Notes: a model not told the origin generated them from the letters alone. 64,000 nt of DNA from Gigaspora rosea (GCA_003550325.1 QKWP01000242.1:337059-401058), one strand, 5' to 3'. Counted from the first letter of the stretch, positions 46,256-63,829 are shown. Made by a program: numbers and translations.

Positions 46256-49200
46256 TAGAGTTGCAGGTGAAACTAATTAGTTTCATCAAATGAGACCGGT
46301 GCACCACTGTGCACCATCGGTGCACCATAGTAGCCAAATTGGTGACCCTGGAGAAACTGGTGAAATGGTGATAATGGTGTGTTGGTGAAACTGGTGGTGT
46401 TGGTGAAACTGGTGGCATTGGTGAAACTGTTGATATTGGTAAAGCTGGTGATATTGGTGAAGCTGGTAAGATTGGTGAACTGTGATATTGGAAAACAGAA
46501 ATATTAGTAAGCTTTTTTAACCTATACTATCACTAGTGCTACCCACATTACTAATATTAGAGTTGTGCATTGTGAGGGGCGAAAATGAACTATTCATATA
46601 AGTATAGAAACTATACTCTACTGACACTAACTAAAATCAACCACTCTATCTAAAACCCTAATAATAGTAAGACTTTAATTGAGGCATGTAGTACTCAGAG
46701 TTGATAAAAATTTTTTCAATCGATAAGTTGCCACTATAGTTGCAACTAATTGATTATGGATATCATGTGACTAAATAATCGATTAGTTGTTTTTGTTTAA
46801 GTTGTATAGCTGATATTACAAAATTTTCATCTTTAAAATTATATTAATGATAACTTACAGATTTAGCAGATTTAGCAAAGCATTAGAAATCACAAAAGCA
46901 TTAAGACTTCGTCATAATCTGTTAAGCAGATGTTTCATATTTAACATATCATTACCAATTGAACCAGACATGGGCAATTAAATAACTAGTTATAAACAGA
47001 CAGTTTTTTATAGGGCTGGAGCCTTATGTATTAGGTTTTGAATTTAAATACTGTAACTTATATTACATCAAAATTTGCAGTATAATATGAATAAAAATTT
47101 AATCGTTAATTTTGTTAGTTTAAGTACATATACATTTTAAGTGCACGTATGCATGCAGACATAGACTTGATTTAATAATTCATAAAGTTATAAAAACGGC
47201 AATCTCTGCAATTAACTAATCCCTATTATATACCTGTACTTTTCAATTCTTGTATTATAAATTTTAAGATATCATACAGTATATTAAACCTCGATATGAA
47301 GAATTTTGAAGATATATATTTAGACATCGCCTTTTGTTGATGAAAGTTGATCAAATGTCTCACGAATCATGAGCCATATCTCAACCATTCTAATCCAAAC
47401 ATAAATGCTTATCCGAAAGAGCTTGTTAGAATGGTTTTAGTAACGCAACAATAAAGAGCCGATAGGAAGACTATTTAATATAACTATAAGGTGTTTTTAG
47501 AAACTATTAGAATTATTATTTAACACTAATCATCAAAAGTTGCTAGAATGATTATTTAACGCTAACCATAATGAGGGGATGGCTAAAGCCATGCTGATCC
47601 GTAAAGATCAAATTTTACAATTTGATTGGCTTTATATCACGTGAACGCACCGGCTTTAGACGACCCCATAATGAGCTGTTAGAAGATTATTTACACTAAT
47701 CATAAAGAGCTGTTAAAATGGTTGCTTGGTTTGACGATTTTGATTTTAATGTACACTCACATGACTGTCATCTTCATTCGATACTATTTTACATCTCGCT
47801 TATTATGTAATGGAAATTGAAAAGACGTAGATTGTTCAACTATATTTTGCACAATATAAAACCACAATATAGAACTTGGATTTGTATATTAAATTTAATA
47901 ATAAAATCCAACGGATATCCGTTAAATTTAATATGAAAACAGATAATGGATCCAAGCTTACTATAATAGATTATATATTGTAAACTTGATTAAAAATTAT
48001 TAAACCTAACCTATCAAAAAAAAAGGGCGATTCAAATATAATATATAAAACGATTCAAGTATAATTAAAAAAATGAAACATGTGACACTAAAAGAACCAC
48101 AATTATTAGTATCATTAATAAATATGAACTACATTTATCATTATTATTATTAATTTGTTACATCAAGAATCGTCTGAATCATTTTTCAATCAGTGAAAAT
48201 TGAAAAATGACAACTGTAAGTAAAGTACTGACTCTATGATTGGTTCCTGAAGCAATTCATATTATATACGAAGAATAGTATCTTTATGCTTTGGAAGATA
48301 CCCAGTTGGTGTAAACACATTGAAAACTGGCAAAGTTGAAATAAAAAAAATGCTCATCAGATACATCTCAACCCAAGAAGCATAATTAGTTACCAATCAA
48401 TTGTTGTGATTTCTGTTATATCATTACGTTTAATAATAATAGTTGTTTAGTAGATTAATATAAATTATAGTAAGTTGATAACTAGTTGATAACTAGTTGA
48501 TAACTAACAATTGATTGTAATCGAATTAGTTGATAAGAAATCGATTAGTTGTTTAAATCTTTTTTTTTAAATCGATTAGTTGAAAAGTTGCCAACTAGTT
48601 GGTTTTTCAACTATGATTTGGAACACTAGAGGCATGGATAGACTTGGTCCGAGTAACTAGGGTCAAAATAGGGCTCTAGATTATGTCACGAGGCTCTAAT
48701 ATAAGGTCATGGGATTTGAACTTTTATATGAATTTCACATATCGGGGTTATTCATTTATAACAATAATAGTTTATGAATTTAATTGTCTATCGGAGAATT
48801 ACTAACAATATCACTTCTACTCTAATTTCGAAGGTTACTCTACAACATCTTTGAGTTCTTCTTGCAAGCTGCCGAACTACTTATTGTGAAGACAAAAGAC
48901 ACATTTATACTTTTACATGACTGTGCTAATTCTACTCTCATACTTGTTCTAACAAGTTATCAAGTCGATAAATTAAACTAATTCGACTAATTATGCTAAT
49001 TTGACTAATTATACAAATTCGACTAATTAAACTAATTCGACTAATCTAACTAATCTGATTTATTAAACTAATTTGATAAATGCAACTAAATAGATAAATT
49101 AAATTAATGAAATTTATTCGACTTTCCCAACTTTCAAACTGGCTGAAACAGGTAATTCATATATTATACTAATTTTGGCTAGATACTATCCAAGCACCGC

Positions 49201-49318
49201 AACTAAATATATTTCAGCTCCAATTTACCCTTCACAACGTACATCAGAATAGAATCTTGGTAGATTAGAACAATATAAAATATTAAATTTGCTATGAACA
49301 TCGCATTTAGGGCGAAAT
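46256..49318. mobile_element. hAT-like 4-kb element, copy A, cut at an N
   Basis: Starts TAGAGTTGCAGGTGAAAC and is collinear with 50346-53429 across more than 3 kb with only a few percent difference and short indels. It begins with a GGTGAAACTGGTG minisatellite (46350-46480), then mostly AT-rich DNA, including a TCGATTAGTTGxxAACTA palindrome-rich part (46730-46800, 48470-48610) and (CTAATTCGA)-type repeats (48960-49080). No transposase. The match ends exactly at the N at 49319, so the right 950 bp seen in copy B is missing here. Confidence 0.85.
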
Positions 49319-49319
49319 N
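49319..49319. other. single N, likely contig join
   Basis: The point where similarity to copy B stops and an unrelated element end starts. Sequence on the two sides may not be adjacent in the genome. Confidence 0.7.
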
Positions 49320-49423
49320 ATATATAACGATATTTTAATCGATATATAACGATATTAAATAATCGATATAAAACGATTAAGTACTATATATCGATCAATA
49401 TCTATGTATAAAATTTTCTGATG
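49320..49423. mobile_element. right-end remnant of the 10360-12999 element family
   Basis: TATATCGATCAATATCTATGTATAAAATTTTCTGATG is the end of that family (compare 12963-12999 and the reverse of 10360-10400), preceded by TATAACGATATT repeats. It lies at the 3' edge of the DIRS-like remnant; CA instead of TA follows. Confidence 0.75.
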
Positions 49424-50052
49424 CAGTTTCTAGACTGAATTGTTGTATGGTTCTCTTCTCCCTGACGGTCCTGGAACAATAATTTCTTCTGTCTATGGCA
49501 ATTCCATCACCTCCTTCAGGGTCCCAAGGAACATCAGCCACCAAAGTGCTAATACCCACGCTGGTAGAATTAATACCACCCTGGCCCTGTACTCTTAAGC
49601 ATGTGCCAAAACCCAATAAATCAGACCAAAGGGAGGATATGCATAATTTATTTCCAATCCTCAATCTTGAGTGAAGCAATCAACTGCTTTCGAATTCGAA
49701 CAAAATAGTAGCTGTTGAACTGCTTCTTTTTCGTGTTTAAATGATTCCCAAAACGGTCTATTGTGAATGGTCCCCATTTTCACTCTAGGTCAAAAAACAC
49801 TTGATTGTCCAACTCCCAATCTCCTGTGTTCTATAATCTCATCAAATAGTCTGCTGAATTTTCCTCGCTCAGTATCTACTTGTCTCGTATATCTACACAT
49901 CATTTTTTGTACAAAATTCCTAGAGGAACCTCGCAATGTCTTTTTGCCAAGGGCACCTTTCTCCCTGGGTTACTAACCGTACTGCCACCTTGTTGTTTAT
50001 AAACAAAATTACTCACGAATGACTTAGTTTCATTACGAAAGACTCCAGCGCC

Positions 50053-50242
50053 AGGACCCTGAAGAACTCTGATACAACTCAGATAATTCTAAAAAAGGAA
50101 ATTTTGCATAGAAATCATCAAATGTTGCATTTTTATATAGTAAATTTTCAAATTTTGCTCTATTTTATACATCTATTTGGCTAAAATACTGCTAAAATTA
50201 TACAAACTAGATCTGAGTTGTATCAGAGTTCTTTGGGGTCCT
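50053..50242. mobile_element. 190-bp palindromic MITE in the DIRS-like RNase H
   Basis: AGGACCCTGAAGAACTCTGA and its mirror form arms of about 32 bp (50053-50084, 50211-50242). Flanks CCAGCGCC and TCAGCACC agree at six of eight bases, both differences transitions. Removing it makes KFSSTKGA-GVFRNETKSF continuous in one frame. Confidence 0.75.
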
Positions 50243-50345
50243 TCAGCACCCTTAGTGCTACTAAACTTTCTAATTGGGCTATTTCCGTCAAATGAACCTA
50301 ATTCAGGCAATTTCTTGCTACTTGAAGCTCGAATACACCCCACAC

Positions 50346-54535
<4,190 letters not shown>

Positions 54536-55070
54536 TCATACTGGGTTTGAATTTCACATCTATAATCGAATAAAATTCTAGACATTTCACCTGTGTTGGT
54601 AAAAAGGCTTGGGCAAAACTCCAAATTTTCTCCGCAATCGACGCTAATTTCCTTACCATTATTTCTTCTAAATTTTTGACCTAGCCAACTCTTCTTAAAC
54701 CTTTCGAATCTTCTCTTCTGGAACTTTGATTATTGCCTTTTTCATATTAACTATTAGCCCATAAATCTTTATCCTCTTTGACAGTTCCCAACACCCTTTT
54801 TCCACTGTTCTCACAAACCCACATCCTTGCAAATCAATTTTTACTATCTTTTCCCTTAGCTCTAACAATACTTCCCTCGACGGACTTGCCACCCACACTC
54901 GTCGATATAACCTCTACAATATATCCCTCATGATCTTCAGGACCCTATCAATGCTCTCATTATTTTCGAAAATATCCACGGTGACTAGGATAGTCCAAAC
55001 GGGAGAACTGTATAATGAAACCATCTCTCTTCTATCCTGAAACCTAGAAAACGCTGCGCTAGGGGTCTTA

Positions 55071-55300
55071 GCTGGGTCAGGTCAGACCCAACCTGGGTCG
55101 GGTTGGGTCAGATCAATCCGGGTCGAGTCAGACCCGGTCAGAAAAAACTCGAGTCGGGTCAGATCCGGGTCACAAAAAACCTGGGTCGGGTTGGGTCAGA
55201 TCAAACCCGGGTCGGGTCAGACCCGGGTCAGAAAAAACCCGAGTCGGGTCAGAACCGGGTCACAAAAAACCTGGGTCGGGTCAGACCCGGGTTAATGTTG
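55071..55300. repeat. GC-rich GGGTCGGGTCAGACCC minisatellite
   Basis: Alternating GGGTCGGGTCAG / GACCCGGGTCA words joined by AAAAAAC, in units of about 35 bp and higher-order units of about 70 bp. Similar in style to the CCGGGT mini-element at 26037. It interrupts or borders the 5' side of the DIRS-like RT. Confidence 0.75.
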
Positions 55301-56305
55301 GGTGACCAGATGCTGGTCATCTCAAAAGGTGAAATGCCCTATTAGGTCATTTAAAATGTTAGATTAAAACTAGAGATATAGTAATTTAGTTGGTCACAAC
55401 TTCTTAATCGGTTATTTGAATCGAACATGTGTGGTGTATATAATTAGCCAGGGTATTTAGTCGTATTAATCTATGTAAATGCATGCTTCGGATGCAAATA
55501 AATAAATATTTAAATAGTCATGAATTAAATTATATTTACAACATTAACGTGATAATAGTATATCTTATGAATAGCTTATTTTAAACGTTTAGGTAAATGA
55601 ACTTACTGATTGAAATTAAAAGCAATATTCATGAATAGTGTAGGGTACAATCACTGGTTAAACTGTTAGGCTATCCGGATACCCAAATTATAAAATTTAT
55701 AAACAGATAAATTATTGAGGTATCCGGTTAACTTAAGATGTAATATAGGATAATATAGGGTAAAATACAATTATAATAAATATATAATTTGCGTATTATT
55801 TATATACAAGCATCACCCAGTGTAAAACTTGCCAACATTATAAAATTTAATGTATTTTAAATAAGAACATGATTTTAATATTTCAAGAAGACGATCATCT
55901 GTACCAAAACGTTACAGAAGAGTAACTACATTTAAAGCAAAAACCACATTAGAAAACAAGGTCAGGCTGACTAAGTAAAGAAGTGTGTTACTAAAAATAA
56001 GCAGTAGTTTAGTAGTAGCTCTAGACTCAACGACATAAAACTTGTAGCAGTTCTTTATTTTTGAAAAAAATTTCAAAAACTTTTTTGGGGAAATTAGCTT
56101 ACTCCTGTCTGCAGATCGTTGGAACTGATCGAGTAATGCGTAAACAAACAAGCAAACAAACAAATATTAGACAATCAAATAAACAAACAAAACACATGTA
56201 TAAATTTGATAAACAAATCACGTGTACAAAAACAGAATTGAAACAATGACAAGAATTTTCTAGAACTTTCCAGCACAAACTACATATACAGTTTTATCCC
56301 AAAAA
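55301..56305. other. AT-rich DNA and probable 5' leader of the second LINE
   Basis: 55807-55880 is closely similar to 308-386 (dispersed repeat). 55670-55730 has TATCCGGATA words. 56140-56200 is an AAACAAACAAAC-type repeat just before the ORF1 start. The 5' boundary of the LINE cannot be fixed. Confidence 0.4.
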
Positions 56306-57886
56306 ATGAGATTGGAAATTAAATGCCAAAACTTATTCTTTAAGGAACAGAAATTGCAGAAACTCATCCTTAATGAGTTCGAAAGTAGATTACTTAAGAA
56401 AGACAAGCGTATAGTGAAATTCTTAGAACTAGAAAGGACAGGAGTTGTCTATATAATTAGGAAATTGCTGGATACGTATGGATGGATAGAACAGAAAAAA
56501 GCAAGAGGAATGCTAGTATCGGAAGAAGAGAACCAATTTGTGGAAATGGAAATTGAAGACAATAAAAGAAAAAAGGAGATTATCTTTAGCCTAGAAAATC
56601 CATACAGGAGAACACCTGAAGTAAAGCAGAAGGAAACAGCATTGTCAAGAAAGGAGATAATGTTAGATTTAGAATGTGACACCATGGACTACAGAACTGA
56701 AGAATTGAAAGAAACTTTAAAAGGAAAAGCTCTACAAAAGAAAAGACAGAAGAAGTGTTAGAAGAAAAAGTAACAATTAACGGAGTAACAAGACTGATAG
56801 AGAAAAATATACAAGAGGATATTTTAATGAAGAAGGAAGATGAATTAAACGAGCTAATAGACGAAATGCATATTGACTGCGCAATCCAAAACTCCAAGGA
56901 AGCTGACAGGCTAGACAATGATGTGGAATCTAATGAAGATAGTACAAAACCACCACAAATGAAGATAGTTAAAACTTTCTCTAATGACAATGGTAGTCTG
57001 AATCAAAATTCACATATACAAAAAACTCTAATCATAAGTATAAAAGTAAAGCCTACGATCGAAATAACCTTATAGGACTTGCCAAGAAATGCAAGGGCTG
57101 GACTGATAAGAAGATGTCTAAGCCATTTGGCCTGGCTCGGGTGAAGGAATATATGCCTTTCGAAAAAAATGAAGCAGCCTATATTGAATTAGTTCTACAC
57201 AACAAGACTAAAAAGGATCTATTAGAAAAAATGTGGGCAGTACACTTTGACCAAGGTAAGGTCGTTCGTTTGACACACAGAAAGTTTGATACAGAAACAT
57301 TAACAAGCAGGAGTGCTTATAGAGCAATTGTTAAAAACGTACCAAAAGTGGCAGTGGAATCAGCTCTATTAAGACAATGAAGAGGTTTAATACAGAAGCA
57401 GTATACATATTTGCAAATAGCAATGGAAATCAAAGAGGTCTAGCAACGGTTTATTTTGAAACAGCTGAAGATCTGGAAAATGCATTGAAGGGAACAGCAT
57501 ACTATTATAGCACTAAATTGGTTTGGGAAACCAACAAAGGAGCACCTGACAATAGAAAAAACAAGAATGTAAATATGTGCTTAGAAATAAACAGGAGGAT
57601 TGTTCTAAAGAATTTTCCATACCAAGAATGAAGATATTCTGAAGAGAATGCCATTAACAGATATTAGCAATAGTATTAATGATAGGAACGGTGATAGAAA
57701 CAATGGGAAGCAGATGAGGTTTCAACAGAAATACAGCCAAAATAATCTGATAAGATCCCAAAAACATGAAGAGGAACATCTTAATATAGGAATGTTAGAA
57801 GAAATTTTAAAAAGACTAGCTAGAATTGAAGAAAGGTATGAAAGTGTAGAGCAGATACAGCCTGCTCTTCGCTCCTAAAATGGCAA
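56306..57886 (+). pseudogene. LINE ORF1-like region with RRM-like piece
   Basis: Four or five successive open pieces in changing frames. The first (56306-56758) is Lys/Glu-rich and probably coiled-coil. 57114-57380 contains KNEAAYIELVLHNKTKKDLL and VVRLTH; 57377-57631 contains QRGLATVYFETAEDLENAL and RRIVLKNFPYQ, which resemble the beta-strand cores of RRM-type nucleic-acid-binding ORF1 proteins. The last piece (57648-57878) is Asn/Gln-rich with a helical tail. Breaks at 56759, 57076, 57378 and 57629. RNA-binding role by analogy only. Confidence 0.6.
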
Positions 57887-57929
57887 TCCAGGCGTCACAA
57901 AGGGAAAAGAGAAGATCCTGCACCTTCCT

Positions 57930-60900
57930 AAAAATAAAATACTAGTAGCGCAAGTTAATGCAGCATCTTCTCAAAAAACAATACAAGAGGAGGGTTTCGA
58001 AATAGATAGGTTTCTTAAAAGCGAATACGAAGTTTTCAAAAAACAAAAAAAATTTAGGCCAATACACCTAGAAGCAGAAGGAGAAGGTTCTGTAGTAGGT
58101 AGGCTGGAGTCCAACAGAGTAGAGACTACCAGTATTCTGAAGCGTTTTAAAGATGGTAAAGAAATTATATTTAAAGTAGCAAGTCATAATATTAACGGAA
58201 TCAAAAATTCTAATGGACACAAGTTAGAAATGCTTGGAAATTGGGTAGAATCAAGGGATTATACAATTATAGGACTTGTTGAGTCAAATGTTTCAGCTAA
58301 AGAAGAATATTTTCTAACAAAGAATTTGGTAAACTACAACAGGTTTTGGTCAAGTAGTGATGCAAACAAGAAAAGGGTTCAGTTTTAGACAACTAGAAAT
58401 AGTCGTTATTATGGTTTATCTACCTCCAAACGATAAAGATAAAATCAAACGGGTTCAACAGGAGATTGTCAAGAGGTATATGAAGAGAACTGACAAAACA
58501 CAGTTTATTATAATGGGTGATTTTAACTACATTCTGGATCCTGCGCTAGACAAATAGGGGTCAGCAGAAAATCCATGCAAAAAAAATTACCTCTGCATAG
58601 CTGGTTGTTAGGTCAAGGTTTTAAGGATGCTTTTCGCTAGCTGAACCCGATATCAAGAGCATATACTTGGTCCAATTGTAGGTCTAAAACCAGAATCGAT
58701 CAGATCTGGCTTTCAGAAGGTTTAACAGACACGTTATCGAGAGCAGAAATTCATAGCATAGACTATATTACCTGTAGTGACCACGCACTAATTGACGCAG
58801 AAATGCAAGTTGAAAAGTTACTTGGTAGAATTAGTATTGCAGAAGTGTATAAAAAGAAGATCACTAGAACAGTATACGAGTATGACAAGGCCATACAAAA
58901 GAACTAGCAAGAATATAAAGAAGACCTCTACCAGTATTTGTGCAATAAGCCAAGTATCAAACAACTAATCAATGAAACTGTCCAGAAAAATTCTAAGGCT
59001 TGTACATTGGATGAAGCATAGGATGCAATAGAAAACAGCATCATCTATGCAGCAAATAAGAACATTCCAAAGAAGAAAATTTACAATTATCCTCAGAACA
59101 GAAAGAAAAATGCAAGGGCACAAGAAAATATATGCTCAGATATCGTGAAGATTAGCAAAATTCTGAGGCGAGAAAACTACTAAATAAAGGGAGAGACTAT
59201 GACGTCAAAGACCTTAACAAAGTGAATCATACCTTGCAGATAATAAACGAAAAGTATGAAACAAACATAACTTTGGCCCAGCAAGCAATTTCAGATGATT
59301 GGTTCACAGATACCAAGGGCTAGTGGAAACTATTAAAAGGTAGATGGTTGAAAGAAAGAGAAGGCTCAGCACATAAATCAATCAGATTAAATACCGACAG
59401 AAGATGCGAGAGGATCCTTAGAGAGCAAGGGAAATGCTGTCAAGCTTTCTTGACAAACCCTTTAGTCGAATCTCAATAGATAGACTTATAGTCGAGAGAG
59501 AGGGCTCTAAAACATTAGTAAACAACGCAAGTGAAGTATTGGAGGAAGCAAACAAACATTTCCTAAATCAGTTCAAAAGGAGAGAAATTAGAAAAGATAA
59601 GATGACCAAGAAATGGGCTGAGATTTATAGACCAATTGAATAAATTAAGGATAATTGGTACTCAAGTATGGATCTAGATATATCCGAAGAAGAGAGGGAG
59701 AATACTCTGAAAGAAGTTAAAATGAACTCAGCTCCTGGGGCCTCAAAAATTAGTTATACTATAGTTTAATAATTTAAACAATAAGCTATTAAATTATCAA
59801 AAAATTTTTTAAATATCTTTTTTTTTTAAAGAGTTATAACAATTTAAAAATTTTTATAATTAAAAGGTGATGGCTTTAGGTGAATTCCACTATACGTTAA
59901 TTAAGAATGCAGATAACAGGGTCCAGAACAATTTTAGAATTTTTGCAAATAGGTGCATAATGGAGGCCAAAATCCCGGCCAAATAGAAACTGGCCCAATT
60001 GTACCCCATTCCGAAGAACGAGGATTGGAGGCACTGTCTTAACAATATTAGGCCAATAGCACTACTAGAATCTTTCAGAAAGTGCGTTACTAAAGTGGTC
60101 ACAAAGAGGCTTTCAACAATTTTGGTCGAAAGGTCTATTCTGAAAGGAGCAAATTTTGCAGCACTCCCGGGGTCATCGACGGAGTATCCAATACAGCTTA
60201 TGAATGCAATTTTAGAAGAGGCCAAGGAGAAGTCGAAAGAGATTTGGGTCCTGTTCCAGGACATGCGAAAAGCATTTGATTCGGTGTCACATGAAATGTT
60301 AGAGCTAGCCCTCCAAAGAATCAAGGTCCCAGAAAGGACAATTTAGTTCATTATAAACTTGTTTGAAAGTAGAAAGTTTAGAGTTATAACAAGTGTGGGT
60401 CTTTCTGAAGTGATTACAGTTGAAGATGGAATAGATCAAGATGAGGTGATTTCTCCTCTTGTGTGGTGCGTCTTCTATGATCCTCTTTTGGTAAGAGTTC
60501 AAAAAGAAAAAAATCTAGGATATACAGTAGAGGTTCAGGAGCCGACAGATTTGACCAGAAAATTATACCGCAAACATACGTATAGGCAATCAGTTATTGC
60601 TTTTGCAGATGATACCTCTTGGATCGCTAAAAATAAAGAAGAAATGAGCCAAATTCTACGTATTGCAGAAGAATTTTATCAAATTAACAATATTGAGATT
60701 AATGGAAGTAAATTCAAGTTACTAGTATGGAACTCGAATTTAAGTAAAGAGGAGAAGTGCATTCAGGTCAATAAGGATATGGTTAGACCCGAAGATAATC
60801 AATCTCTTATAAGAATGTTAGGGGTATGGTTAGGACACAATCTAAAAGNTAGACCCGAAGATAATCAATCTCTTATAAGAATGTTAGGGGTATGGTTAGG

Positions 60901-63328
60901 ACACAATCTAAAAGAAACGCTTGTTATAAATAAAGCAAAAGGAATAGTACGGCAGGCTACATTGGCACTCCAGAGAAAGTATATCATGTCTAGCCAATGT
61001 GCCTATATTAATAATATGTTTCTTTTACCGAAGCTGACATACATGCTCCAGGTCTCAAGATTATCATCAGAGAACCTGAAGAAAATACAACAGCCCTTTT
61101 TGAAACTTGTTAAACACAAAATTGGAGTTAAAAGGTCCGTAGGTAACTTTGTTATTATACACAAGGACCTCGGTAGCTGTCGACGCCTCGACCATGAACT
61201 GGCAGCTAGGCAAATTGTAGCTTTATATAAGCAAGTGAACCAGGAGGACCCTCGATCTGGTCTTGCAAGAATTAGAATTAAACAGGGTTATCTCAACGCC
61301 GGCCTAACAAAAGAAATAGAAGATAATGCTACTATGCAAGATCTGTATAGATCGTGGAAAAGTAATTTGCCATGTATGGTTCTGCTCAAAGCAAAGAAGC
61401 TAGGGCTGAATCTTCATTTCAATAATGAGAAGTGGAACCTTGCAGGGTCGGGTGTCACAATTAGAGCTCTGTTAAAAAAGGCAGACACATTAGGCCTAAC
61501 TAAAGAGCTCAAAAAATACTCACCAAGGACGGGAAAAGCCTAATATCATGGTAGCAACTTATGTTGGCACGGGTTCTAGTAGAAAAGGAAGGAAAGTGAA
61601 ATGGTTTGCTGTAGTTGAGGAGGAGGTTCTCCAAAATTACAGACCAAGAGCATTAAAAGGAGAGTCTACGGCTCGCTCTCAGGAAATTCCAAGGCTTGCT
61701 ATGAACCGGAGCTTAATTTCTAGTGATGATAGACGCAAAGAGTGGATATGGCTTTAGGATAAGGAGAACCCAGGTAAAGTGCACAGAGTTATCAAGAAGG
61801 GAGAGAAAAGAGTTTTCATAGAGCATAAGGGTCATAGCATAACAGAGAAGTGTCATTTTTGGAATGTAATTTCCAAGACTAACAAGAAGCTCAAGTGTAC
61901 GAAGTGGATACATAAGGAAAACATCATCACCCAGCTTCCGAGACCGACACTTAAATCAAGCAAAAGAACAGTACCTATTTTCGAAGACTTTATAGAGAAA
62001 AGATGTGAAGTTAAAAAGGAACTTGCCGCAAGAGCTGGTGAAGAGCTGGTGGGTTTAAAACCAGTAGAACAAAGAAAACTAGAAATTTTGAACAAGCAGA
62101 GATTTGAACCGGGTTTAAGGGATTTATTAGACGAACAGATTAGATTCAATCTAGATCAAGAGAAGGGTGAATTTGTATTTTATACAGACGGTTCTTTATT
62201 TAAAGAGGAGGGTATTTCAGTTATGGGTGCAGGTTGGGTACAGATCAATAGTGAAGGTTCAAGGAGTTTTTTAGAGGGTTTTGCCAAATTGGAAAACTGG
62301 CCTTCATCTTCGAAGCCAGAGTTAGTGGCTATTTGGCTAGTTCTGCTGATGGTTCCTATTAATAGTATAGTCTTAATTCATACAGATAGTGCTGTCGCAA
62401 TTGAATGTATAAGAGGTGGGAAAAGATACCTAGATGCGATCTCGAGATAGTGTAAAGTTAAGAATTATAATGTGCAGATAAAGATCCAGGACCTATTACG
62501 AATAAAGCAGATTAAATTAGAGTTTATTAAAGTCAAAAGCCATGACAACAATTTTTGGAATGACAGGGCGGACTTTTTTGCGAAGAAGGGAGCCAGACAG
62601 GGCACGATAGTAGATATTACACCAGAAACGAATGACTGGTTAACATGCAGCCTTAGTTGGAAAAACTACGTAGTGGAAACGAGAATAAGATCATTCATCA
62701 AAAGAATACAAAATACCCAAATTGGTGCGGAATGGAAGGCCTCAGGTACTTACAAAGGTCTAGAGCGAGAAGAAGATAGTAAGGAGCTATTTCATTGGCA
62801 ATTATTTTGGTCGCACCTGAAAAAAACATCAGGAATAAAATGTAACTCAATAGCAAGGAGTAAACGTTTAGCATTTTGGTTGAAAGTTTTCTGTGATGAA
62901 CTGCCACTATTCAGAAGTTAGATAGACAAAGACCAGAAATTTACAAGGATACCAGCTGCAAGCTGTGCAGTGAAAACGTGCCAGAAACTCTTGAACACCC
63001 TGCGATTTGCAAGAGCCTGAGGGCGACATGGCAGAATATTGAGACAGTGGCCTCAGAGGTCGCTTGGAAGAAACTCTCAACAGATGAAAGAAGTCTAGTA
63101 CCTTTAAAAAACTTTAGGAAAATCCTCTTTGGTATGAGGCTTAGTGATAGGGAGAAAGCTTTGCTTAGAGTATATCTAGCCAAGGGTTTGCTACCAGAGA
63201 GTATCTTTAAAGATTTAGAGACCAGAGGAATTAGGCGAAAGAATCTTAGGATCGTTATTAAGATTTTTCTTTTCTCAATATGGAATGGCTTTTATGATTC
63301 TATCTGGAGAGAAAGGTGTACAAGGTAG
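57930..63328 (+). pseudogene. LINE ORF2: APE endonuclease, RT, RNase H, CCHC
   Basis: Endonuclease: SHNINGIKN and GLVESN (58185-58290), then after a break IIMGDFN (58505), LHSWLLGQGFKDAF, TRIDQIWLSEG and CSDHALID. RT: SAPGASKISY (59730), an AT-rich disruption 59760-59885, then YPIPK, IRPIALLESF, FQDMRKAFDSVS, a stop at 60343, GIDQDEVISPLVW and the AFADDTSW box (YxDD position occupied by FADD). RNase H (62160-62610): FYTDGSL, SKPELVAIW, HTDSAVAIE, KVKSHDNNFWNDRADFFA retain all expected acidic residues. C-terminus: CKLCSENVPETLEHPAIC (62957-63010) and a final IWRERCTR. At least a dozen stops or shifts. The longest open piece includes 60359-61543, which contains the artificial-looking 66-base duplication around the N at 60849. 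Confidence 0.9.
60784..60914. other. exact 65-bp duplication around an N, probable assembly artefact
   Basis: Bases 60784-60848 (TAGACCCGAAGATAATCAAT ... CTAAAAG) are repeated without any difference at 60850-60914, separated only by N at 60849. This is what results when two overlapping contig ends are joined without merging. The 66 added bases keep the RT frame open by chance. Confidence 0.9.
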
Positions 63329-63340
63329 AGATGAGCACCA

Positions 63341-63390
63341 TGCACATGATGCATGCATGCATGCATGTATGCACGCACGCATGCACATGG
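63341..63390. repeat. (GCAT)n microsatellite
   Basis: GCATGCATGCATGCATGTATGCACGCACGCATGCAC follows the last LINE codon by about 15 bases; it might be the tail of the element or unrelated. Confidence 0.8.
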
Positions 63391-63519
63391 TCTAAGCAAT
63401 TTAATGCATGCCCATACAAAATTAGTTAAAATAGAATATTTGATAATAAATAACTTTTGACCCACTAGTTTATTATTTATAATTTTTGCTACCAAAATAA
63501 TGTAATGTCTTAGTGTAAC

Positions 63520-63640
63520 TAGTGCTTCTGGAATCAGACCAGACCCAGACTCTAAATTTTACTAATTTCAAACTTCAAATTAGACTCAAACTCTATTATA
63601 AGTTTGGTCCAGGCTTGATTTGAAGTCAGCAAAATAATCT
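63520..63640. repeat. CAGACCAGACCCAGACTC degenerate repeat
   Basis: TCAGACCAGACCCAGACTCTAAA and GACTCAAACTCT resemble the block at bases 1-135 (GACTCAGACTCAAACT). Probably the end of a small hAT-like element; the other end was not found. Confidence 0.45.
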
Positions 63641-63678
63641 GAATTTAAATATTTTTATATGTATTTTTTTGCACAGAT

Positions 63679-63829
63679 CAAGTTTATTTAGTGCATTAAG
63701 TTAGAATTAATTAGTAAAATTTTGTGAATCATAAGATTTTATAGAATTTTATTAATAAAATTCTATAAAATCTTATAATTCACAAATTTTTTATTAATTA
63801 ATTCTAATTTTATTCACTAAGTAAACTTG
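63679..63829. repeat. 151-bp near-perfect palindrome
   Basis: Arms of about 70 bp run from CAAGTTTATTTAGTG to its mirror CACTAAGTAAACTTG; the centre is ATAGAATTTTATTAATAAAATTCTAT. A foldback MITE without coding capacity. Confidence 0.85.

Larger units (their letters stand above)
56306..63328 (+). mobile_element. second LINE-type retrotransposon, decayed
   Basis: Plus strand, ORF1-like region followed by endonuclease, RT, RNase H and a terminal Cys-Cys-His-Cys motif. No target duplication or poly-A tail found; a (GCAT)n tract follows the last stop. It differs clearly in sequence from the LINE at 33860-43158 and has many more stops, so it is an older or separate lineage with the same domain order. 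Confidence 0.88.

Noticed and set aside
46041..46418. Minus-strand frame with SPTPPVSP repeats
   Set aside because: Another frame of the GGTGAAACTGGTG minisatellite at the start of copy A.
59758..59885. AT-rich segment interrupting the second LINE's RT, considered as a small MITE
   Set aside because: No inverted ends or target duplication could be found; it may be local decay.
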